NCBI GenBank assembly: GCA_947650365.1
Contig: OX393553.1
Span: 67,885,716-67,949,715 of the forward strand
DNA from: Chamaelirium japonicum
Taxonomy: Eukaryota; Streptophyta; Magnoliopsida; Liliales; Melanthiaceae
Reading direction: 5' to 3'
DNA length: 64,000 nucleotides
Positions 1-9,826 of this stretch are shown piece after piece. The notes beneath the pieces were generated by a model. It made no database searches, was not told where the DNA came from, and saw only the letters and a list, made by a program, of their open reading frames with translations. The stretch's first letter is position 1; every line of letters starts with the position of its first letter. The position numbers and the translations under genes were made by a program.

Positions 1-1033
1 CCGCCAGACGGCTCAAACCCGCCCAATTTCTCAAGCTGGATATTGTTCTGAGCACCGGGCGGCACATCAGACCGTGCAGGGTGTTGAAATCCTCCTCGCA
101 GGATCCACGGGCAGGGTTGGAAAAGGGGACCATCAGCCAGTGGAGAAGAGGATACCTGATGTCCCCGACCAAGTACTGGTTGGCTCCCAACAGTTGCCCA
201 CCTTCCACATCCTTATACAGCGAGGAGCATCTGAGGGCATTGGATTGGGTCATCTCCCCCCGGAAGCCGGCGGCGATGCTCAGGATCCTTGAGGAGGCAT
301 CAGCCACAACCTGGGCGGCTATGGGCCCGCTACGGGCCTCGAAGCGGGCGCAGGCGACAGCGCCGCAGCAGCCAGGGAGCCCGCCGCTGAGGGTGCGGAA
401 GGTGGCGTCGACGGGGCGGAGTTCGGGAGGGGAGGGGAAGGCAAGCCAGAAGCGGAAGTTGGTGCAGAGGACGCGGCAGAGGTGCTTGGCGAGGAAGCGT
501 GCGGCGTGCTCGGGGACGCCGAAGCGGCGGGCGAGGTCGGAGTAAGGGGCGCCGGAGGCAAGGCGGGTGAGAGCTAGGGCGAGGCGGGCCGGACCGGGGA
601 GGAGGAGTGGGGGACCGGGGCGGGGGTCGCGGCAGTCGAGGAGGGGGTCGAGGAGGCCGGAGAGCCACTCGAAGGTGGATGCGGTCATGCGGAACCAGAG
701 CTTGAAGTGGTCGGGATTGGCCCGGGGGGCGATGACGGTGCATGGCTCAGCTTCTTCGGCGGTGGCCTCTTCCTCCTCGATTTCGACATCCTGGTGGCTC
801 TGTTGTCGCTTGCGCTTTTGGGGGAGGAGGGCGGCGGAGGAGGCGGCGATTTGGGAGGAGGAGAGGAGGTGGAGGAGGAGAGGGAAGAGGGGATGGGGAG
901 GACGGGGAGGATCGGGGGAGAAGGGGGAGAGGAGGAGATTAGGGTTTTCGGAGGAGGGGCGGGAGAGGAGGAGGAGGAGGAGGGCTTGGGAGACGAGTGA
1001 GGAGACGAGGACGGCCAGGAGGCGGGGCTCCAT
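1..1033 (-). CDS. ALP1-like / PIF-Harbinger-derived DDE nuclease-like protein, C-terminus beyond the window
   Basis: An uninterrupted minus-strand frame opens at the ATG at 1033-1031 and is still open at base 1, giving about 344 residues. The first 110 residues are Leu/Pro/Ser-rich with a basic-acidic stretch. Family-like sequence starts near residue 112 (KLWFRM, Met116). It continues through a GCCGAVACARF block (Phe231 last), a YKD block, and the GD-YPLLHWLM block (Asp291), then CEEDFNTLHG near the window edge. This order matches plant ALP1-like proteins of the At3g19120 type, from memory. These derive from Harbinger transposases; the characterised Arabidopsis ALP1 associates with Polycomb repressive complex 2. 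The first catalytic Asp of the DDE triad, normally in a G-x-I-D-C motif, is Ala227 here. Nuclease activity is therefore unlikely and a domesticated, non-catalytic role is inferred. The first ATG is taken as start because the reading frame is intact and the family is usually intronless in this part. GC content is very high compared with the flanks. Confidence 0.8.
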   Translation of the reverse strand, partial: MEPRLLAVLVSSLVSQALLLLLLSRPSSENPNLLLSPFSPDPPRPPHPLFPLLLHLLSSSQIAASSAALLPQKRKRQQSHQDVEIEEEEATAEEAEPCTVIAPRANPDHFKLWFRMTASTFEWLSGLLDPLLDCRDPRPGPPLLLPGPARLALALTRLASGAPYSDLARRFGVPEHAARFLAKHLCRVLCTNFRFWLAFPSPPELRPVDATFRTLSGGLPGCCGAVACARFEARSGPIAAQVVADASSRILSIAAGFRGEMTQSNALRCSSLYKDVEGGQLLGANQYLVGDIRYPLLHWLMVPFSNPARGSCEEDFNTLHGLMCRPVLRTISSLRNWAGLSRLA

Positions 1034-1071
1034 CTGGGTTTTTTCAGTTTGGGGTGATTTTAAAAAGCGTG

Positions 1072-1079
1072 GTTTTATA
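1072..1079 (-). promoter_or_regulatory. TATA-like box upstream of the ALP1-like gene
   Basis: On the minus strand TATAAAA lies about 40 nt before the ATG at 1033. If used, the 5' leader would be only about 10 nt, which is unusually short, so the real promoter may lie farther upstream. Confidence 0.25.
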
Positions 1080-1192
1080 CAGGTCTATAATCCCGTACGG
1101 GAGGTGCTCTACATACAGCACAGTTTTTATGAAATTTTTTCCAAATTGCTCATTGGTCAAACTAACTACAGAACCCAAAATAGTTATTTTTA

Positions 1193-2086
1193 GGGAAATT
1201 TTATTCATACCCCAAAAATCTTAATCTGTAATTAGCTCCCATTTCCAACAAACTTAAACACACCCTTTTTTTTTTTTTTTTCATACCCCATTCTTATCCC
1301 AAATATACCCTTTCCTCTTACACCCCACCTTCAATACACCCCAGTTAAATGGCCCGCTCCAACTTGATTATACCCCAATCAAACACATACTCCCTTAAAT
1401 ATATCTTTATTATATGCACTCTTGAATACACCCCACTCTTAAATAAACCCAATGCAGGTACTTGAAGGTAGGGGTGGCAATCCTTGACCCGACCCGAATC
1501 TGACCCGAAGTTAGCGGGTTTAGATTTGGCCTAAACGGGTTCGGGTCATATAAGGGTCAACCCGATTGACCCGTTTATTAAATGGGTCGGGTCGGGTTTG
1601 GGTTTAAGTTTTTGACCCGTTTATTAAATGGATCGGGTTCGGGTTGGGTGTTTTGCCCTTATACCTATGTCTCAACTCGATCTGACCCGACCCATTGCCA
1701 CCCCTACTTGAAGGCAGATGTAGGGCTGCAACTTGGGCGGGCCAACCGGAACCCAACCCGAGCCCAACCCGAACCCAACCCAAATTATGGCGGGCAAACC
1801 TTAACCCAACCCGAATTATTTCTCCTCTACCATATTGAAGCCGATCAACCCATCCCGCACAACCTGATCAACCTGGCCAACCCGACGGATTAGGCTAGGG
1901 CTAAGGAAGTTCAAACAGACCTTGGGTTGGGTTGGAGGTACAAAAGATGCTAAGTTAGGGCTTTGAGGTTTGGGGTACAAAAGAAAAGGGCAATGTTGGT
2001 ATTAAAGGGTCATTGAGTAAGTTATTGAAAAACGATAGGGAGACAGGGGCTAGTTACATATTTTTGGGGTATGAATAAAATTTCCC
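1193..2086. mobile_element. MITE-like element, family A copy 1
   Basis: The ends are near-perfect inverted repeats. The left begins GGGAAATTTTATTCATACCC and the right is its reverse complement, with weaker inverted similarity for about 25 bp more. A TA dinucleotide flanks each end (1191-1192 and 2087-2088), as in Tc1/mariner-Stowaway insertions. There is no coding capacity. A hAT-type MITE sits inside it. Part of the inner length (1711-1890) is rich in AACCC/GGGTT motifs. A second copy with related ends lies at about 3112-3641. Confidence 0.65.
1469..1706. mobile_element. hAT-type MITE (238 bp) nested in the family A element
   Basis: Perfect 12-bp terminal inverted repeats, TAGGGGTGGCAA and TTGCCACCCCTA, are flanked by a perfect 8-bp target duplication CTTGAAGG (1461-1468 and 1707-1714). 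An 8-bp duplication with TAGGGG-type ends is characteristic of hAT elements. The interior is built of repeated GACCCG/CGGGTC motifs and has no gene. Confidence 0.85.
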
Positions 2087-3111
2087 TATTTTTATACATC
2101 CAAAAAAATTTCAGACAAAAATATCCTTAATATAGCGAATCATTTTTTTTGGAAAACCAGTAGAATCTCATACATAAATTTTGCATTTGGTTACATTTTC
2201 GTTTTCATCACGTTTTGTTGCATTTTGTTTACTTTTTTATCGTCGGGAGCAATCATTTTCGTTACGCTTTGTTTATGTTTTGTTGCGCTTGTTTACGTTT
2301 TGTTGTATCCAGTTTGCATCGAGTTTAGATTAAGATTGCGTCCAGTTTACGTCAGATTGCGTCTAGTTTGCGTACAAGTTATGTCCATGTTTTACGTTCA
2401 GGTTGCGTCCAGTTTACGTTCAGATTTATACCTTAATTGGATGAGTTGGCTAGCATGGAACCCTCATCGGAGGTTGTTAGGACTTTATTTTCTCCAATTT
2501 TGTGTCACAGGTTACCAGAAACCCCACTACATGTGTCCGTTCTTATCGTGTAACCCTTGCCGGAGTCGTTGTGCAGTCACCGATTGTTTGCTTTCTCCAT
2601 TGCATCGTCGGAGGTCATCGGGATGTCGCCGGAAGTTTACTTCTCCATTCCTTCATTGTAAGGCGCCTGAAACCCCACTACCTACGTTATTTCTTGCTAT
2701 GAAGTACTTATCGGAGATCGTCGGGATGACGCCGGAAGTTTGATTCTCTATTCCTTTGCTGGAAGTTGAATGAAACCCCACTACTTGTGTTATTTCTTAC
2801 TACTTAACCCTTGTCGGAGGTCGTTGGGAGATGGTCGAAAATTTACTTTTTTCATTGTTTCGTCGGAGTGCACTCTAGTTTGAAACACAACTAAACATAA
2901 ATATTTATGTTTTGGAATGACATATTTTACAAAAAAAAAGATTATTTGGTGTTATGTGCATTTTTGTCACAAAAAACTAAAGTATGATTTTTTGAATGGT
3001 TTCACATGTGCTGGTGGTCATAGTCTCATAGAAGTAACATTTTTTGTTGTTGTACTTAGTTTGAGCAATACGACAAACTTGATCATTTTGGGCAAAACAT
3101 CATTTTTTATA
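2087..3111. other. Intergenic stretch, no gene seen
   Basis: It contains short degenerate repeats: a TTGCGTCCAGTTTACGT motif repeated at 2330-2430, and a TCGGAGGTCGTCGGGATG-like motif repeated at 2600-2830. No reading frame has recognisable protein similarity. Confidence 0.5.
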
Positions 3112-3641
3112 GGAAAATTTTATCTATACCCAATCAATATCTAAATATCCCCTATTTACAATCCTCATAATAAATATACCCATTTCAAACCTTGTAATAT
3201 TTCTACCTTATGAGTTGCAATGGGACCTTCTTAAGTGTCCCGACCAGTAACTCTTCCACATTTTCTAATCTTCGTGGACAATGAAAGAGAGAAGGGACAC
3301 CCCCCAGGATAGTACTACTACAACAACAGAGGAGAGGAGGCAGCCAAACCCTCCTCCCCACTTCCAATTTGCACCAATAGAGAGAAGGAGGCGACCATCC
3401 CTTCCTCCCCCAGCGTTGCATTAAAAAATGGGAGGAAGGGGTCAACCCCTCCTCCCCCACCTCCGATTTGCACTAGCAATGGAGAGGGAGGAGAGGGCCA
3501 ACCCCTCCTCCCCCACCCTTCGATCTACATCAGTAATGGAAAAAGAAGGGGTTTGAGAAGAGCATACGTATCATAGGGGTGTAAAAAATGGGGGAAAACA
3601 GGGGCTATTTACAGATTGATGGGGTACGAATAAAATTTCTC
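3112..3641. mobile_element. MITE-like element, family A copy 2
   Basis: The ends GGAAAATTTTATCTATACCC (left) and the complement of GAGAAATTTTATTCGTACCC (right) are inverted and match the ends of the element at 1193-2086. The inner 'ggggctatttacagattgat' stretch also resembles copy 1. The interior is a GGGAGGAGG-rich, non-coding block. No clean target duplication is visible, so the limits are approximate. Confidence 0.5.
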
Positions 3642-3863
3642 TTTTTATACAGGTAAATAACAAAAAAAGTTAAATTATACCTGAAATTCACTTTGCCCCC
3701 CTGAACTTTAGAACGCATCAAAATGTTGACTGAACTATATCGAGGGGTGCTTCATCAACAAAACACATAAAAGGACTATTTTACCCTTTGTAATATCTTA
3801 TATAAAACCTTCTTCAACTATTATAAACCACGCTACGTATCCCCTCTCACTAAAAATTTCTGC

Positions 3864-3867
<4 letters not shown>

Positions 3868-3901
<34 letters not shown>

Positions 3902-3931
3902 ACACACACACACACACACACATACACACAC
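3868..3931. repeat. (CT)n followed by (CA)n microsatellite
   Basis: An uninterrupted CT run is directly followed by an ACACAC run. Confidence 0.9.
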
Positions 3932-4546
3932 TTACATCACACCCATCTCTCTCTCTTATCTACATCTCTTATGTTGGAGAAAGTTATAGAGGGGAATGAT
4001 AGGCAAGGCTTTGAGGTGTATCTAAAGACTTTGTCTTTAGAATGTTATTTGTCCCCACTTGATAGATCAAGTTTGTTGTTGGGTTCAAGTCAAATTTGTT
4101 TCAAAGATACAACAAGGTTAACTATTTCATGAAATGATGTGATGGTTCACTATTTCGGTTAACGGTTGGGATTTATACCCTATGAACTTAAAAAACTCCT
4201 ATATATTCTCGAGTACAAAAAGGTTAAAGTCCATGTACATCTAGACCTGATCCCAACTCGGGCCCAAACGGGTGTGAGCGAAGTGCGTCTATCAATGTGC
4301 CACAATTCGCCACAAGCACCCGTATGTGCACGATGTGCTTCACACCAGATCCCATATCCTTTTGAAGGCAACTGTAAATGGTAATATCTTTTCCATATAC
4401 AAACATCCACCATCTCTTATCCCATCCGATGTGGGACTAATTATTTGAGAGCAAAACACATTCTAACTTCCTCTTTAACATGAATGTAAAAAGCCCAACA
4501 TCCTATCCCACCCATACCTTCCTTGATCTCTCATCTCTCTTATCCT

Positions 4547-4551
<5 letters not shown>

Positions 4552-4582
<31 letters not shown>

Positions 4583-4611
4583 GTTTTCTACTATCCCATG
4601 CAGTGATCTTG

Positions 4612-4643
<32 letters not shown>

Positions 4644-4688
4644 CTCATCCCACCTATCTATCTCTATCATTTAATTCTCTCATCATAT

Positions 4689-4731
<43 letters not shown>
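4552..4731. repeat. Three (CT)n tracts
   Basis: CT runs at about 4552-4579, 4616-4643 and 4692-4731 are separated by unique pyrimidine-rich sequence. Serine-leucine repeat frames read through them are artefacts. Confidence 0.9.
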
Positions 4732-4733
<2 letters not shown>

Positions 4734-4953
4734 CCTTTCTCATCCCATCTATCATTTCGTCTTCTTTGTCAGTTGGTGAGATAATAGATAGAAAAGAGAA
4801 TTATTGAGATGAGAGAAATATGGGGTATGAAAAAGAGACCTACCCGTCAAGAGAGAGATATATGGATTGATACAAAGAGAGAAATCAATGCATGAAATGG
4901 TAGAGAAAGAAAGAGATAGGTGGGATGATAAAGAGATATGAATAAGATGGGAG

Positions 4954-4965
<12 letters not shown>

Positions 4966-4995
<30 letters not shown>

Positions 4996-5080
4996 GGGAC
5001 GAAAGATGCATTCATCAAGGGAAAGAGATATAGCACTTGGATATGGTGTTGAGGGAGAAAGAGCACCTGGATATAGTGTG

Positions 5081-5158
<78 letters not shown>
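4966..5158. repeat. (GA)n microsatellites
   Basis: A short GA run at about 4967-4991 is followed by a long one at about 5083-5157. Confidence 0.95.
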
Positions 5159-5160
<2 letters not shown>

Positions 5161-5390
5161 AGATATTGTGTATTGAAAGCTCGATGGTAAAAAGTAACAC
5201 AAGGGTAAAAATGGATTATAACTGGTTAGGAGTGACGTCATGTGACCATTTAATGTTTTCTTAACAAACGAGACATTTACGGAAGACAAGTGAAAGCAAT
5301 TAATAGTTCAGGGCTACTTTGATGCGTCTTATAGATCAAGGGGCAAAATAATTTTGGGTATGGTTTCGGGGGTTCTTGTAATTTTCCCTT

Positions 5391-6233
5391 TTTATAAAAA
5401 GCATGTTGCGATTTACATGCAACCCTATTAGTCACTGCCTTTTGCTAGAGGGCAGCTTGCGACTAAAGGCAACCCCAGACTCTTAAGGCAACCCACACCT
5501 TCATCTTCCCTTCATCCCTAGCTCATCGGTGCCCATGCAGGTCGCCGTCCATCCGATGATCCCATCCAACCTACCACCATCACCTCCTCTTCGTCCTTTC
5601 TCATCATATCCTACCTCCTCCTTCCTCTCCTTCTCCTTTTTCGTCCTCCTCCTCCTCCCTCTTCCTCCTTCTCCTCCCTCTTCTTCTTCTAGCTACATTG
5701 GGTTATTTCAGGTCGAGTGATACTACAACCCATTCAGCCCGAGGAGATTGAGTGCACTGTAGTGACACTCGCCAACCGTCGATCACTCTGCCTCCAATGG
5801 ATGAATGCGATGTAGAGGTGCTCGGACTCAATGCCTAAATATTGTACACTAGGCCACTATCAATCGCTCGGCCTGCAATGTCTGAATGGTTTATAGGAGC
5901 ATTTGGGCTCCAACGGATGAATGGTTTGTAATAGCATTTAATCTGCAATGGCTGAATGAGATGCAGAGATACTCGTCTTGCATTACTGAGTTATTATTTC
6001 AGATGGAGGAGGAGGAAGGCGGGGGGTGGGCGGCGACACACATGGATCGGCAATGATGGCAGAAGAGGAGGATGAAGGAGGAAGAGAAGGGTTAAATTGG
6101 GATATGTGAAAATCCCCATCTCAAAGGCTGACTTAGATAAAACATGGGTTCACATATATTGAATGTATGACTTCAGGACTACTCCTTGAAAAAAAATGTG
6201 TTGTATATAGCCACCGCACTCCGTACAACTAGC
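5391..6233. other. Intergenic stretch, no gene seen
   Basis: It contains a pyrimidine-rich block (TCC/CTC/CTT repeats) at 5560-5700 and three degenerate copies of a short 'ATGGATGAATG' type sequence at 5790-5960. The only open frames are low-complexity. Confidence 0.5.
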
Positions 6234-6890
6234 CTTTTTTTTGCCAAAAGACTATTCTTCATCTCCCAACCAAAGTTCCTACTGCTATCCAGGTACAGTT
6301 TGAATGATGTTCAAACTATCATAGCTAGATTGAGTAGCAAGAACAGGGGTGGGTGAAGTCATATTCAACCATTCATTAATAACCGATGAAGTGTTACAAC
6401 AGTCCTCTTGTAAAATTGATATGGCACAACCCGGGAGAGTAAGAAAATAGATCTTCATTACAATGAAACACAAACGAAGTAAGCATATGCGCCACCCGAT
6501 TCGCATCACTTGGAGCATTAGTAAAGAGACAAGAGGGAAATAGTTCAGCAAGCCTCCTGCATTCCACAATGATGTTGCGGATCTTCCATGGTGGGTCCAA
6601 CAACCCCTCCAAGAGGAGAGTAATCACAGTTAGGATATCACCTTCAAGGCTTACATTGCTAACATCAATCTTGACCAGTAGTTTGAGAGCATGAATTCCC
6701 ATTTGGATTGTCGGCCTTGTTAGGGAGGACATGTAGATCATATCGATGTGATCAAAAGTCCATTGTACAAAAAAAAAAAAAAAAATCTTGATGAGTAGTT
6801 TGATACCATCAAGCATAGCTTGCACCTCCACTTCCAAAGGGGAACACATGTAGCCTACTTTACCTGCACAACCAAGGAGAATGCCACCAG
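6234..6890 (-). pseudogene. 3' remnant of a non-LTR (LINE) retroelement: RNase H-like domain
   Basis: The minus-strand frame that ends at 6394 encodes the C-terminal RNase H-like domain typical of plant LINEs. It contains GGILLGCAGKVGY, then VEVQAMLDGIKLL, then SLEGDILTVITLL, and a late SDANRVAHMLTSFVF block. Family members share this motif order and use the domain to remove RNA from RNA:DNA hybrids. A run of T at 6234-6241 could be the remnant poly(A) tail on the opposite strand. The domain is broken by a low-complexity Lys/Phe stretch (poly-A at 6769-6785) and cut off at 6890, where a Copia element has inserted. I did not find its upstream part on the far side of that element. Confidence 0.65.
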
Positions 6891-7560
6891 TGTTGGGTTT
6901 GTGGCTCGCATACCAAGCCAAACCGGGGAAAAGACAAGTCTGGCGCCCTTGGGGCGCCCAGGGCAAAAATTCATGGCAGTTTTCTGTAGCTGGCGCCCTT
7001 GCAGTGCCCTGGGTTCCAGAACAATTGGAGGCACAGGTTAAGGTATTTTTTTAAGATTTTCTTGAGGCCTATATAAGGACCCCTTGAGCCGTCATTGGAG
7101 GTAAGTCGTGTGCGAGTTTTCTTGGAGAAAATCAGGTGTGCCGCCTTGGTTTGGGCCTTGAAGGAGATTGGTTAAGATTGAAGGAGGCTTGATCGAAGTC
7201 GGATCAGTGAAGATTAAAGAAGAACAACAGATTCAGTAAAGATGCTTCATCTCGGTTCTCGTGGTATGTGTTCTTGGTGAATCTTTTTACCATCATTGGT
7301 TTTTCATGGAAGCTTTGTAATCCCTGTTAGTCTGTTCCTGTTTGGTGATTAATTGAAGAGATCATTCGCTCCCCCATTTGTGGATTAGCCCTGTTTTGGG
7401 TGAACCACGGTAGATCTTGTGTCTTTTGTGATTTTCTTATCTCTGGATTATTTATTTCTGTCGGATCGATGTTTGTTTTGTGGCGTGATTAATTCTGTGT
7501 GACCAACCCTTGGTTAGAGATCCGCTTTCACTTAAAGGGGAATCGCTGGAATCCTTAACA
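6891..7560 (+). repeat. 5' LTR of Copia 1
   Basis: It begins TGTTGGGTTTGTGG and ends AATCCTTAACA. It aligns along its length with 9103-9826. The right copy carries about 50 bp more near its start. Confidence 0.85.
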
Positions 7561-7562
7561 AC

Positions 7563-7573
7563 TGGTATCAGAG
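7563..7573 (+). other. Primer-binding site of Copia 1
   Basis: TGGTATCAGAG is complementary to the 3' end of plant initiator tRNA-Met, the usual primer for Copia elements. It lies two bases inside the left LTR. Confidence 0.8.
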
Positions 7574-7602
7574 AGAGGTTAGTTGTTACAGAGATAACGT
7601 CG

Positions 7603-8933
7603 ATGAACATGCTTTCGAAATACATGATGGATCGTTTCGATGGAAAGAAGAATTTTGGTCTTTGGCAAAGAAGGGTGATAGCAGTGCTAGTTCAACTAGG
7701 GCTACACAAGGCTCTGCAAGGAAAGTCCAAGAAGCCATAAAAGATGATAGATGCTGAGTGGGAAGAGATGGATCTGAAGGCGCTGAACACGATTGTGATG
7801 TTCATCGGTGATGATCCGATGTACGAGGTCATAAATGAGAATACGGCCATTGACCTTTGGGCAAAGATGGAGTCTGTGTACATGACGAAGAACCTAACCA
7901 ACAAACTGTGTTTGAAGAAAAAGCTGTACAGGCTGCGTATGGCTGAGGAGACATCCATGCTGAATCATCTAAATGATTTCAATAAGATCGTGGTGGATCC
8001 GATGAGCGTCATGAGCAAAGATGAGAGGCTACATGATGAGGACAAAGCACTGATACTTCTAAGTTCCTTGTCTTCATCCTTTGAGCATCTAGTGACGATG
8101 ATTACGTATGGGAAGAAAAGTCTCAAGTTGGAGGATATAAAGTCTGCTCTCCTCGCTAGCGAGTAACGGAGAAAGTCACAGACTCATGTTGGAGATTCGA
8201 ATGCCCTGGTCACTAGAGGCAAGGATAGCGGTGGAAGGCAGAAAGATAGTGATGAAGGTGGAGGCAGTGCTGGAAAGTCCAAGTATAAGCCAAGATGTTG
8301 GCACTGTAATGAGGTGGGCCATGTGAGAAGTAATTGTCCGAAGCGACTATAGAAGCAGGACGGTAGGAAATCTTCTGGTATAATGGCAATGGCCTTCGTT
8401 GATTTTGGCTATGATTTTGGGGATAACCTCCTAACTGCATTATATGGTGGGAGTTGTGGTTCTGATGATGGATGAGTCCTAGATTCATGTGCCGTTTTCT
8501 ATATCTATTTGAGGCGTGAGTGGTTTGACACTTTTGAGAAGGAAGGTGGTATGGTTCAGTTCAGTGATGGCTCTGAGCGTGAGATTACTGGTGAAGGAAT
8601 CGTGAAATCCGGACTCACGTGGGAACAGTGAGGATGCTGAGACAAGTACGATATGTGCCTAGAATGTGTAGAAATTTGATCTCGCTGGGTGTGCTTGACT
8701 CCGAGGGCTGTGGGTATTCAGCTTGTGGTGGAGATCTGAAGGTTACACAGTGCAATCGGGTTTTTCTGAAGGGTCAGAAGTACAGAGGTGTGTATCGGCT
8801 GGTTGGATTCTCCTGTCATGGTGGAGCTATTGTGGATTCTACGGCGAGGTGGAGGCAAAAGCAAAGACCTCAAACAATGGCTGTGGAAGACCTGAGGTGT
8901 AGACTTGAGCATGGCTCGAGTCCGCATCTATAG
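7603..8933 (+). pseudogene. Copia gag-protease remnant with premature stops
   Basis: From ATG 7603 one frame carries a Gag of the common plant Copia type. It starts MNMLSKYMMDRFDGKKNFGLW and has the LTKNLTNKL-like and LRMAEETSMLNHLNDFNKI blocks. A CCHC zinc knuckle follows (CWHCNEVGHVRSNC, from 8296), then a protease-like VLDSCA motif (8476), in which the usual Gly of DSGA is Cys. Stops interrupt this frame at 7738, 8164, 8350 and 8473. A frame change near 8610-8619 leads into the VRYVPRMCRNLISLGVLDS block that precedes integrase. The coding region then ends, with a purine-rich run (8957-8967) shortly after. Confidence 0.85.
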
Positions 8934-9102
8934 CAGTAGTTTTTTCTGCTAGACCCCAGGGGGAGGAGGTGTAAAGAGGGAAGATTTTGAGTTAGGAACT
9001 AACGGTGGTAATGGTGGCAATGGCGGTAACGAAGACGGTGAGGCAGAGCAATTAGACGATATCTCCTGGTTGACGAGTTGGAATACTCACCATGGTAGAG
9101 AT

Positions 9103-9826
9103 TGTTGGGTTTGTCGCATGCCAAGCTGAACTAGGGAAAAGACGAGCCTGGTGCCCTTAGGGGCTTCCTTTGGGCCCCCAGGATGCCAACCCGAGAGTTG
9201 GCTCCCTATGGCACCCTTGGGGTGCCCAGGGCGAAAATTCGCGGTGATTTTCTGTAGCTTGCGCCCTTGCGGCGCCCTGAGCACCAGTACAGCTGGAGAT
9301 GCGGGTTAAGGTGTTTTTTAGGATTTCCTTGAGGCCTATTTAAGGACCCCTTGAGCCGTCATTTGAGGTAAGTTGTGTACGAGTTTTCTTGGAGAAAATT
9401 CGGTGTGCCGCCTTGGTTTGGGCCTTGAAGGAGATTGGTTGGGATTGAAGGAGACTTGATCGAAGTATGATCGGTGAAGATTAAAAAAGAACGACGGATC
9501 CGGTGGAGGTGCTTCATCTCGGTTTTTGTGGTACGTGTTCTTGGTGAATCTTTTCATCATCATTGGTTCTTCATGGAAGCTTTATAATTCCTGTAAGCAT
9601 ATTCCTGTTTGGTGATTAATTAAAGAGATCCCCCGCTCCCCCATTTATGGATTAGCCCTGTTTTGGGTGAACCATGGTAGATCTTGTGTCTTCTGCGATT
9701 TTTTTGTCTCTGAATTGTTTATTTCTGTCGGATCAATATTTGTTTTGTGGCGTGATTGATTCTTTGTGACTAACCCTCAGTTAGAGATCCGCTTCCGCTT
9801 GAAGGGGAACGCTGGAATCCCCAACA
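9103..9826 (+). repeat. 3' LTR of Copia 1
   Basis: It begins TGTTGGGTTTGTCGC and ends AATCCCCAACA. It has many differences from the left copy, including an insertion near 9155-9205, consistent with an old insertion. Confidence 0.85.

Larger units (their letters stand above)
3655..5390. mobile_element. Possible long-TIR MITE carrying microsatellites
   Basis: Sequence at 3680-3780 (TTTGCCCCCCTGAACTTTAG and what follows) is inversely similar to 5290-5390 (which contains TTCAGGGCTACTTTGATGCG and TTGTAATTTTCCC). This suggests one element with long, diverged inverted ends. The interior is mainly CT/GA microsatellite. The type of ends resembles the element at 40688-41021. No target duplication was identified. 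Confidence 0.35.
6891..9826 (+). mobile_element. Copia-type LTR retrotransposon 1, internally deleted and decayed
   Basis: Two direct repeats start TGTTGGGTTTG and end CA, with a TGGTATCAGAG primer site just inside the left one. The flanks ACCAG (6886-6890) and ACTAG (9827-9831) fit a 5-bp target duplication with one change. The inside is only about 1.5 kb and encodes Gag, a protease remnant and the sequence up to the pre-integrase region. Integrase, reverse transcriptase and RNase H are missing, so it cannot move on its own. It interrupts a LINE remnant. Confidence 0.85.

Noticed and set aside
61-130. An apparent frameshift in the ALP1-like gene
   Set aside because: Recounting the A-run at 121-124 restored one continuous frame from 1033 to the window edge.
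81-1193. Plus-strand frames over the ALP1-like gene
   Set aside because: They are antisense shadows of a GC-rich minus-strand coding region whose translation gives recognisable ALP1-like blocks.
1711-1900. A further complete hAT element beginning TAGGGCTGCAACTTGGG
   Set aside because: The left end resembles hAT MITEs, but I found no matching right inverted end or duplication.
4885-5289. Ser-Leu repeat and Arg-Glu repeat frames in several microsatellites
   Set aside because: Products of CT/GA dinucleotide repeats, not proteins.
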